The position numbers were made by a program, and so were the translations under genes. A stretch of DNA of 37,547 bases, taken from assembly GCA_009777055.1 (NCBI GenBank), contig WRMQ01000017.1, forward strand, positions 1 to 37,547, read 5' to 3'. The notes under the pieces were generated by a model. That model was not told the DNA's origin and made no database searches. It saw only the letters and a list, made by a program, of their open reading frames with translations. Below, one piece after another: positions 22,370 to 28,297 of this stretch; the first letter of the stretch is position 1; each line of letters starts with the position of its first letter. Origin of the DNA: Oscillospiraceae bacterium (GTDB lineage: Bacteria > Bacillota > Clostridia > Oscillospirales > Acutalibacteraceae).

Positions 22370-23620
22370 TTGAATTACCATAAAAGATTTACGGACCAAA
22401 CGCTTGCCGAGCGCCTCCAAAGCGCGGGGGCGGTTCTCATTGAGGGAACGAAGGGCTGCGGAAAAACAGAGACGGCAAAGCAAATGGCCGCCAGCGTCGT
22501 TCATTTTGACGCGGACGAGCAAGTGAAAATCAAAATGCAAATCGATCCGAGGAGCGTTCTCACGGGCGCGGCGCCGAGCCTGCTTGATGAATGGCAGGAA
22601 TATCCGCAGATTTGGAATTATGTCCGCCGGGAGGTAGACGAGCGGAGGCTGAAGGGTCAGTTTATCCTCACAGGCTCCGCCACGCCCGATGACAAGGCGC
22701 GGCGGCATTCCGGCGCGGGAAGATTTTCTGTCATCAAGATGCGCCCGATGTCCTTCTTTGAAAAGGGCTGGTCTACCGGCGAAGTGGGCCTTGCCGCCCT
22801 GATGCGCGGGGAAGCGCCCGTATCCGAATCTGTGGCGTTCGAGCTTGGCGATTTCGCGGAAAAAATGACGTTGGGCGGCTGGCCGGGCATGATCGGCGAA
22901 AATGTCATGGACGGATTGCGTTTCGTCAGCGACTACATCGCCCTGATTGCCGAGGTGGACCTATCCAGGGTGTCGGAGAAACGCCGCGACCCATATAAGG
23001 TGAAACGCCTGCTGCAATCCCTGGCAAGAAATATTTCAACGGAAGCGACGCTTGCCGCCCTTTCCAAAGATGCCGGAGGCAGCGACGGGGATTTGGACGA
23101 CGAAACAACCGCCGATTACCTCTCCGCTTTGGAGCGGCTGATGGTCATCGATAACCTGCCCGCGTGGAATACTCACATCCGCTCGGCAGATATGCTGCGC
23201 AAATCGCCCAAGCGGCACTTTGCCGATCCCTCTCTCGCGGTAGGAGCGCTCGGCTTATCCGCTGACAAGCTGACGGCGGACCTGAACTTTTTCGGGCTTT
23301 TGTTTGAATCCCTGGTCATCCGGGACTTGCGAATCTATGCGGACGCAAGCGGCGGCAGCGTATTTCATTACCGCGATTCACGCGGCACAGAAGTGGACGC
23401 GATTGTGGAATACGCGGACGGCACCTGGGGCGCGTTTGAAATCAAGCTCGGCATCGGCGCTGCCGATGAAGCCGCGGCCAATCTGAAGAAATTCGCCGGA
23501 AAAATTGACACCGATAAAGTGAAGCCCCCGGCAGCGCTGACTGTGATCACCGGCAACGGCTTCGCTTACCGCAGGCCGGACGGCGTGAATGTCGTGCCGA
23601 TGTCTGCACTAACGGCGTGA
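22370..23620 (+). CDS. AAA_14/DUF4143 ATP-binding protein
   Basis: A 416-residue protein of the widespread AAA_14-DUF4143 family. Walker A is EGTKGCGKT at residues 25-33, Walker B SLLDEWQ near 70, sensor-like FILTGSATP near 98; the C-terminal DUF4143 part carries the nuclease-like core FHYRDSRGTEVDAIVEYADG.WGAFEIKLG (D/E-V-D, then E-x-K), characteristic of PD-(D/E)XK folds. These genes are common accessory ATPases, often of mobile origin, without a settled function. A TTG start at 22370 is supported by GAGGTG seven bases upstream. Own promoter with repeated operator-like sites; composition between island and backbone. Confidence 0.88.
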   Translation: MNYHKRFTDQTLAERLQSAGAVLIEGTKGCGKTETAKQMAASVVHFDADEQVKIKMQIDPRSVLTGAAPSLLDEWQEYPQIWNYVRREVDERRLKGQFILTGSATPDDKARRHSGAGRFSVIKMRPMSFFEKGWSTGEVGLAALMRGEAPVSESVAFELGDFAEKMTLGGWPGMIGENVMDGLRFVSDYIALIAEVDLSRVSEKRRDPYKVKRLLQSLARNISTEATLAALSKDAGGSDGDLDDETTADYLSALERLMVIDNLPAWNTHIRSADMLRKSPKRHFADPSLAVGALGLSADKLTADLNFFGLLFESLVIRDLRIYADASGGSVFHYRDSRGTEVDAIVEYADGTWGAFEIKLGIGAADEAAANLKKFAGKIDTDKVKPPAALTVITGNGFAYRRPDGVNVVPMSALTA

Positions 23621-23656
23621 AAATAGAAAAATAGCCGAAAAAACAGAAAAAAGTGC

Positions 23657-23685
23657 TTGCATTCCCGCCGTGGTTGTGCTATAAT
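23657..23685 (+). promoter_or_regulatory. Promoter of rpmB
   Basis: TTGCAT (23657-23662), 17 bases, TATAAT (23680-23685), with TGC before it (extended -10). It lies 46 bases before the rpmB ATG. Confidence 0.8.
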
Positions 23686-23731
23686 TCCAATGTTAATCTA
23701 TTGTCCGGCAATCAGCAAAGGAGGTGCCCCC

Positions 23732-23920
23732 ATGGCAAAATGTGAATATTGCGGCAAGCAAGTCGCTTTCGGCATCAAGGTTTCACACTCGCATCGCCGT
23801 TCGAATCGCACTTGGAAGCCCAATGTCAAGCGCGTGAAGGCGATTGTCAACGGTTCCCCGAAGCGGGTTTACGCCTGCACGCGCTGCCTGCGCTCCGGGA
23901 ACGTGATCCGTGCCGTCTAA
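23732..23920 (+). CDS. rpmB: 50S ribosomal protein L28, zinc-binding form
   Basis: A 62-residue large-subunit protein. It keeps the zinc-ribbon cysteines CEYC and CTRC (the C+ paralogue type), with the standard HRRSNRTWKPNVKRVK core. AAAGGAGGTG before ATG 23732 is nearly perfect, so the longer open frame is ignored. It is a single-gene unit with its own promoter and terminator. Confidence 0.97.
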   Translation: MAKCEYCGKQVAFGIKVSHSHRRSNRTWKPNVKRVKAIVNGSPKRVYACTRCLRSGNVIRAV

Positions 23921-23938
23921 TGCGTTCACGCATCACAG

Positions 23939-23972
23939 GCCGCTTGTCCATTCTTTTGGACGAGCGGCTTTT
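23939..23972 (+). terminator. Intrinsic terminator after rpmB
   Basis: GCCGCTTGTCC (23939-23949) pairs with GGACGAGCGGC (23958-23968) with one wobble, then TTTT and a T-rich tract. Confidence 0.85.
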
Positions 23973-24040
23973 GCCTTATTTATAACACAAAAAAGACAGC
24001 GCAAAAAAGAGCGCGAATTTTAAAGAAAAGAGTAGTGCCG

Positions 24041-25123
24041 ATGCCCAGCCCAATGGAGCGACTGTGCCAATCGCTGCCCAAACACGCCGCGGCGTTGATA
24101 GAGGACTCTGTCAGCCGCCGGTTTTTAACGGGCTTTTCCTCCTCGGCGGGAATGCTGCTGCTGTGCCGTGAGGGCGCGCGGCTGTATGTCGACAGCCGCT
24201 ATATCGAGGCCGCGCGGCGGGAGGTTAAGCTTTGCCCGGCGGCGGAGCTTACCGACAAAAAAGAGCAGCTGCTGGCTTTTTGCGGGGAATTTCACTGCGA
24301 CACGCTGCTGCTGGAACGCGCGCGCGTAACGGTCGAGCACGCGGAACGGATCCGGGCCTGGTGCGGCGGAAGCGTGCGGGTAAATCCGCGTTCACCGCTG
24401 TTGGATGATACCCTGCGGGAGCTGCGGCTGTGCAAATCCGCCGAGGCCCTGGCTGCCATCCAAAGGGCGCAGGGAATCGCCGAGGCGGCGTTTGCGCGGC
24501 TGCGGGGGCTCCTTCGGCCCGGCATGACGGAGCTGGAGATTGCCCTGGAGCTGGATTTCGCCATGCGCCGGGGCGGCGCGGAGGCCGTCGCCTTCGACAC
24601 CATCGCGGTGGCGGGGGAAAACGGCGCCAACCCCCACGGGGTTCCCGGGGCGCGCCCGCTGCGGGAGGGCGACCTGCTCACGCTGGATTTCGGCGCGGTG
24701 GTGGAGGGATATCACAGCGACATGACCCGCACGCTTGCCATCGGCGTGCCCGTCGGGGAGGCCCGCCGGGTCTATGACACCGTATGGGAGGCCCAGCGGG
24801 CGGCTCTGGCCGTGATCGGCCCCGGCGTTCCCTGCAAAGCCGTAGACACCGCCGCCCGGGAGGTGATCGCGTCCGCGGGATACGGCGAACACTTCCGCCA
24901 CGGCACAGGGCACGGCGTAGGCCTGGAGGTGCACGAAGCGCCCACGCTGTCGGCCAAAAGCGAGGAGATCCTCCGGCCGGGAAATGTCGTCACGGTGGAG
25001 CCGGGCATCTACATTCCCGGTTTTTGCGGCGTACGGATCGAGGACATGGTTTACATCACCGAAGCGGGATATGAAAATTTGACGCATGTGAGCGCGCGGG
25101 ATTTTGTGGTTGATGTGGGATAA
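24041..25123 (+). CDS. M24-family aminopeptidase (Xaa-Pro type)
   Basis: A 360-residue metallopeptidase that removes an N-terminal residue before proline. An N-terminal creatinase-like domain (ALIEDSVSRRFLTGFSSSAGML, LYVDSRYIEAARREV) precedes the pita-bread domain, whose metal ligands are seen in LTLDFGAVVEGYHSDMTRT (two Asp), GTGHGVGLEVHE (His), VEPGIYIP (Glu) and RIEDMV (Glu). Length suits clostridial Xaa-Pro aminopeptidases. GTG 24035, ATG 24041 and ATG 24053 are all in frame; AAAAGAG favours 24041 but weakly. It is often found just upstream of efp in Firmicutes, which is not the case here. Confidence 0.92.
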   Translation: MPSPMERLCQSLPKHAAALIEDSVSRRFLTGFSSSAGMLLLCREGARLYVDSRYIEAARREVKLCPAAELTDKKEQLLAFCGEFHCDTLLLERARVTVEHAERIRAWCGGSVRVNPRSPLLDDTLRELRLCKSAEALAAIQRAQGIAEAAFARLRGLLRPGMTELEIALELDFAMRRGGAEAVAFDTIAVAGENGANPHGVPGARPLREGDLLTLDFGAVVEGYHSDMTRTLAIGVPVGEARRVYDTVWEAQRAALAVIGPGVPCKAVDTAAREVIASAGYGEHFRHGTGHGVGLEVHEAPTLSAKSEEILRPGNVVTVEPGIYIPGFCGVRIEDMVYITEAGYENLTHVSARDFVVDVG

Positions 25124-25137
25124 ACGCAAACGCCCCT

Positions 25138-26313
25138 TCACTGGCCATCCATGCACGCAATCAAAATGTCAATCGCCTCTTCCAGCAGATCCCTCGGGAT
25201 GTTCAGGGCGGGGAGGAGGCGTACCTTGTCCTTTGCCGTGAGAACAACAACGCCTTTCGCCAGGCATTGCGCCGCGATTTCCTTTGCCGGGCGAGCCGTT
25301 TTGATGCCGAGCATCAAGCCCAGGCCGGTGAGGCCCAGCACGCCGGGGGCCGCCTGGAGCTTTGCCCGCAGCCACGCGCCGCTTTCCCGCACCCGGGCCA
25401 GCAGGCTGTCGTTCAATTGATCCAGCACATACAGCGCGCCTGCCGCGCAGGCGGGGTTTCCCCCGAAGGTGGAGCCGTGGCTGCCGGGGCCCAGCGTGCC
25501 GGAAACGGCTTCGCCGAAGAGCGTCGCGCCAAAGGGGAGCCCCCCCGCCAGACCCTTCGCCGTGCTGACCAGATCGGGCCGGATGTCATACTGCTCAAAG
25601 GCGAAAAGGGTGCCCGTGCGCCCGTTGCCGGTCTGAACCTCGTCCAGCAACAGCAGGAGCTCCCGCTCTTTCGCGAGCTTCGCCGCCTCCCGGACGAAGG
25701 CCTGCTCCAGCGCGACGACGCCGCCCTCCCCCTGCACCAGCTCCAGCAGGATGGCGCAGCACTGCCCGTCGTGCTCGTCCAGCTGCCGTCTCAGGCTTTC
25801 GATATCATTGGGCCTTGCGTGGGCGAAGCCCGCCGGAAAAGGCCCGAAGTCGTGGTGAAAATCCGCCTGGCCGGTGGCGGCGAGGGTGGCCAGGGTGCGC
25901 CCGTGGAAGCTGTTTTCCAGGCTTACGATCACAGGCCTGACGTTTTCGCCCCATTTGTCGGCGGCGTATTTGCGCGCGCATTTGATCATGCACTCGTTGG
26001 CTTCCGCGCCGGAGTTGGAGAAAAAAACATTTTGCATGCCGCTGCGCTCGCACAGCGCCTGCGCCAGCTTTGCCGCGGGCTGTGTATAATACAGGTTCGA
26101 GCTGTGGGCCAGCGCGCGTAATTGCGCGGCCACGGTCTCCGCCCAGCCGCTGTCGGCCAGACCCAGGGTATTCACGGCGATGCCGCTGCCCAGGTCGATG
26201 TATTCCTTGCCCGTATCGTCCCAGAGCCGCGAGCCCTCCCCCCGCGTAAACGTAACGGGAAAGCGGGCGTAGGTGTTGGCGATATATTGATTGGTGAGCT
26301 CCTGTGTAGTCAT
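25138..26313 (-). CDS. argD: Acetylornithine aminotransferase
   Basis: A 391-residue class III PLP aminotransferase converting N-acetylglutamate semialdehyde to N-acetylornithine. Motifs are YIDLGSGIAVNTLG, FFSNSGAEANECMIKCAR, ENSFHGRTLATLAATGQ, LLLLDEVQTGNGRTG and the PLP lysine K253 in STAKGLAGGLPFG. An in-frame upstream extension exists, but AGGAAAGGG precedes ATG 26313. It lies at the far end of the arginine cluster, separated from argB by the GNAT/small-RNA insert, and no clear promoter of its own is visible on this strand. A small RNA is transcribed in the opposite direction from its leader. Confidence 0.95.
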   Translation of the reverse strand: MTTQELTNQYIANTYARFPVTFTRGEGSRLWDDTGKEYIDLGSGIAVNTLGLADSGWAETVAAQLRALAHSSNLYYTQPAAKLAQALCERSGMQNVFFSNSGAEANECMIKCARKYAADKWGENVRPVIVSLENSFHGRTLATLAATGQADFHHDFGPFPAGFAHARPNDIESLRRQLDEHDGQCCAILLELVQGEGGVVALEQAFVREAAKLAKERELLLLLDEVQTGNGRTGTLFAFEQYDIRPDLVSTAKGLAGGLPFGATLFGEAVSGTLGPGSHGSTFGGNPACAAGALYVLDQLNDSLLARVRESGAWLRAKLQAAPGVLGLTGLGLMLGIKTARPAKEIAAQCLAKGVVVLTAKDKVRLLPALNIPRDLLEEAIDILIACMDGQ

Positions 26314-26342
26314 AACGATCTGCCCTTTCCTGAAAAAAATTC

Positions 26343-26371
26343 TTGACAAACGGCATAATTGCCGCTATAAT
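26343..26371 (+). promoter_or_regulatory. Promoter of small RNA 1
   Basis: TTGACA (26343-26348), 17 bases, TATAAT (26366-26371); perfect consensus, only 30 bases upstream of argD but reading the other way. Confidence 0.85.
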
Positions 26372-26377
26372 AGAAGT

Positions 26378-26478
26378 AGAAAGCGACGCTGCCGGAACAC
26401 GGCTGCCGTCTCTAATCCTCAAAGTGATTAAAGAAGTAACCGCCCGTGTTTTCGACGCGCGAGGGCGGTTACTTCTTT
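26378..26478 (+). ncRNA. Small RNA 1, par/RatA-like antitoxin candidate (orphan)
   Basis: A predicted transcript of about 100 nt between its promoter and a hairpin. The 5' module (26385-26424) folds as GACG..GCCG, loop GAACA, CGGC..CGTC and ends TCTAATCCTCAAAG; it is identical over 40 bases to small RNA 2. The 3' end is AAAGAAGTAACCGCCC (26430-26445) pairing perfectly with GGGCGGTTACTTCTTT (26463-26478); the terminal loop (TTTTCGACG) differs from that of RNA 2. No open reading frame. On the opposite strand, where a toxin gene would be expected, the GNAT gene ends instead, followed by a short relic-like frame ending AAG AAG TAA. Confidence 0.7.
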
Positions 26479-26505
26479 GCAACCGCCGCACCGGAAACCA
26501 AAAAG

Positions 26506-26937
26506 TCAACTGATTTCTGCTGTTCTCAAATTTCGGTAGAGAATGTCCTCCCGCCGCCGGGAGCCCAGAGCGTCCCAGAAGGCGTTGCCGGTTTCGTTGC
26601 CGCGAAAGACCATCATACCGCACTGCGCGATGCCCTCCCGGCGCAGCACGGCCAGGCAGGCGTTGATGAGCGCCTTGCCGATGCCTCTGCCCCGCCAATC
26701 CTCCCGCACGGCCAGATGGTTGATATAGCCCCGGCGGCCATCGTTGCCGCAGAGCACCGCGCCCACGGTTTCGCCGTGCTCGTTTTCCGCTACAAAGCAG
26801 GTCTCCGGGTTGCGTTTCAGATAGTAAGCGATCCCCTCGCGGGAATCCTCGCCCTCGTGCAGGCCGATACCCGGCAGGCTGGCCCAAAGGGCGTATACGG
26901 CGTCGTAGTCATCAATTGTCATCATGCGTATTGTCAT
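26506..26937 (-). CDS. GNAT-family N-acetyltransferase, YpeA-like
   Basis: A 143-residue acetyltransferase. The acetyl-CoA motif is VREDWRGRGIGKALINA; other family features are LPGIGLHEGEDSREGIAYYL, CFVAENEHGETVGAVLCGNDGRRGYINHLAV and the C-terminal NETGNAFWDALGSRRREDILYRN, typical of the YpeA-like group whose substrate is unknown. AAGGA lies nine bases before the ATG. It sits between the two small RNAs and within the arginine cluster. A role as N-acetylglutamate synthase is not supported: ArgJ already provides that and the motifs are of the general group. Confidence 0.88.
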   Translation of the reverse strand: MTIRMMTIDDYDAVYALWASLPGIGLHEGEDSREGIAYYLKRNPETCFVAENEHGETVGAVLCGNDGRRGYINHLAVREDWRGRGIGKALINACLAVLRREGIAQCGMMVFRGNETGNAFWDALGSRRREDILYRNLRTAEIS

Positions 26938-27026
26938 ATGAGCTTTTCCTTTTTTGCTTTTTCTTTTTTTGCTTTTTGCTCTTTCTTTATTCGCGAATTT
27001 ACTTTTTTAAATTTCGCGATTTGGTG

Positions 27027-27055
27027 TTGACAAAACGCTGGAAATCTGCTAAGAT
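27027..27055 (+). promoter_or_regulatory. Promoter of small RNA 2
   Basis: TTGACA (27027-27032), 17 bases, TAAGAT (27050-27055). It follows an imperfect inverted repeat (TCGCGAATTT and AAATTTCGCGA, near 26991-27019). Confidence 0.8.
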
Positions 27056-27061
27056 GTGAAT

Positions 27062-27166
27062 AGAGGTTGACGCTGCCGGAACACGGCTGCCGTCTCTAAT
27101 CCTCAAAGCTGAGTTTTAAAGAAGTAACCGCCCGTGTTTCTGAGGCACGAGGGCGGTTACTTCTTT
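27062..27166 (+). ncRNA. Small RNA 2, candidate type I antitoxin
   Basis: A predicted transcript of about 105 nt. Its 5' module (27069-27108) is identical to that of RNA 1; its 3' hairpin has arms 27118-27133 and 27151-27166 (16 bp perfect), extended by GTG/CAC, with loop TTTCTGAGG. The hairpin begins with AAAGAA and ends with TTCTTT, so it can end transcription in both directions. The convergent 47-codon mRNA uses the same DNA as terminator, and the two loops are therefore exactly complementary, which permits loop-loop contact as in the par (RNA I/RNA II) system. The ATCCTC in the 5' module can also pair with the GGGGAT ribosome site of that mRNA. Confidence 0.75.
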
Positions 27167-27300
27167 ATGTGTTCAACCAAAAGGCAGAACCGATGCAGGA
27201 CTGCTGAAAAAGCCGTGATGGCCAGCGATGGGTCGCTGAGCATCCCTGCGCTCAATAATTCGAGCGCCACCTGCAAAAAAGCACTGTATGTTGCTTTCAT
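27157..27300 (-). CDS. 47-residue peptide convergent with small RNA 2 (candidate type I toxin)
   Basis: The ORF reads MKATYSAFLQVALELLSAGM, then LSDPSLAITAFSAVLHRFCL, then LVEHIKK. It has two moderately hydrophobic, helix-prone stretches (about 5-20 and 25-42) and a Lys-Lys end. I do not recognise the family; it lacks the single strong membrane helix of Fst, TxpA and holin-like toxins. Its last codons, AAG AAG TAA, form the first arm of the shared terminator, as in holin-like type I toxin genes. It has a consensus promoter, an 82-nt leader, and AAAGGGG about ten bases before the ATG. The leader can hide that site (see findings). An ordinary short gene without toxicity remains possible. Confidence 0.65.
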   Translation of the reverse strand: MKATYSAFLQVALELLSAGMLSDPSLAITAFSAVLHRFCLLVEHIKK

Positions 27301-27388
27301 AAAGGCACCATCCCCTTTCGTTAGCGTTCCGAAAAGCGCTAAGAGGATTCAGGGACTGGTACAACCGCCGCTCCGGCAGCGTCAAGCC

Positions 27389-27417
27389 ATTTTACACCAG
27401 ATTTTGCAAAATGTCAA
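27389..27417 (-). promoter_or_regulatory. Promoter of the 47-codon mRNA
   Basis: Minus strand TTGACA (27417-27412), 17 bases, TAAAAT (27394-27389). The RNA should begin close to 27383, where the GACGCTGCCGGA module shared with the small RNAs starts. The promoter lies 22 bases beyond the argB stop. Confidence 0.8.
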
Positions 27418-27439
27418 CAAAAATACTTGAAGAAGCATG

Positions 27440-28297
27440 CTAAAAAAACATGGTGCCGATGCCCGCGTCCGTTAAGACCTCGATCAGGATGGAGTGGGGG
27501 ATCCGGCCATCCAGGATAAAGGCCCGGCGTACGCCGCCGCGCAGGGCCTCCACGCAGCACTCCACCTTGGGGATCATGCCGCCGGAGAGAATGCCATCCT
27601 CTATCAGCTGGGGGACGTCGTCTGTCTTTACCCGGCGGATAAGGCTGCTTTCATCGCTGACATCCCGCAGCAGGCCGGGAATGTCGGACATGGAGATGAG
27701 GCTTTCGGCCTTTAACGCCGCGGCGATATGGGCGGCGGCGGTGTCGGCGTTGATGTTGTAGGCGCCGCCGTCCCCGTTGCAGCCGATGGTGGAGATGATG
27801 GGGATGTAGCCGCTTTCCAGCAGGTCCAGCACCGGCGCGGGGTCTACGCCGACGATTTCGCCCACATAGCCCAGGGCGGGGTCCAGCTGCCGCACGCGGA
27901 TCATGCGGCCGTCCATGCCGCTCAGGCCGATGGCGTGGCGGCCGAAGGTTTCCATAAGGGCCACAAGGCCCTTGTTGATCTTTCCGGCCAGCACCATCAG
28001 AGCCACCTCGGCGGTCTCTTTATCCGTCACCCGCAGGCCGTTGATGAACGCTGTGGCCTTGCCCATGCGCGCGAGCAGGTCGGAGATCTCGGGCCCGCCG
28101 CCGTGCACCAGCACCACGCGGATGCCCACCAGGTGCAGCAGGGCGATGTCGCCCATCACCTGGCGCTTGAGCTCCTCGTTGAGCATGGCCGCGCCGCCGT
28201 ATTTGATCACGATGATCTTATTGTGATATTTTTGAATATAGGGCAGGGCCTCCACTAAAATAGTCGCCCGCTGCTCATGGCTGATCGTAAGATCCAT
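27440..28297 (-). CDS. argB: Acetylglutamate kinase
   Basis: A 285-residue amino-acid kinase phosphorylating N-acetylglutamate. Family motifs are IIVIKYGGAAM, VVLVHGGGPEISDLL, FINGLRVTDKET, GLSGMDGRMIRV, YNINADTAAAHIAAAL and ILSGGMIPKVECCVEAL. The arginine-sensitive type has an extended N-terminal helix; the short segment before KIIVIKYGG here (ILVEALPYIQKYHNK) matches that type, so feedback by arginine is likely. GGGAG precedes ATG 28297 (GTG 28309 is too close). Its first 23 bases overlap the end of the GH35 gene, suggesting translational coupling. Confidence 0.95.
   Translation of the reverse strand: MDLTISHEQRATILVEALPYIQKYHNKIIVIKYGGAAMLNEELKRQVMGDIALLHLVGIRVVLVHGGGPEISDLLARMGKATAFINGLRVTDKETAEVALMVLAGKINKGLVALMETFGRHAIGLSGMDGRMIRVRQLDPALGYVGEIVGVDPAPVLDLLESGYIPIISTIGCNGDGGAYNINADTAAAHIAAALKAESLISMSDIPGLLRDVSDESSLIRRVKTDDVPQLIEDGILSGGMIPKVECCVEALRGGVRRAFILDGRIPHSILIEVLTDAGIGTMFF

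Noticed and set aside
26430-26478. The small RNA hairpins as simple gene terminators only
   Set aside because: Each is preceded on the plus strand by a consensus promoter and an identical 40-base structured module, which a plain terminator of a minus-strand gene would not need. A dual role as terminator for GNAT remains possible.
26506-26937. GNAT gene as argA (N-acetylglutamate synthase)
   Set aside because: The motifs match the general YpeA-like group, and ArgJ with its conserved nucleophile already supplies acetylglutamate; location alone is not enough.
26446-27030. A 194-codon plus-strand frame starting in the small RNA 1 hairpin and opposite GNAT
   Set aside because: It begins in the terminator loop and has no ribosome site; the GNAT gene on the other strand has full family motifs.
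27118-27166. Reading through the hairpin as the KKNNRP tail of a classical holin-like type I toxin
   Set aside because: Here the frame reads AAG AAG TAA and stops at the hairpin, and the peptide upstream lacks the single long hydrophobic helix of that family.
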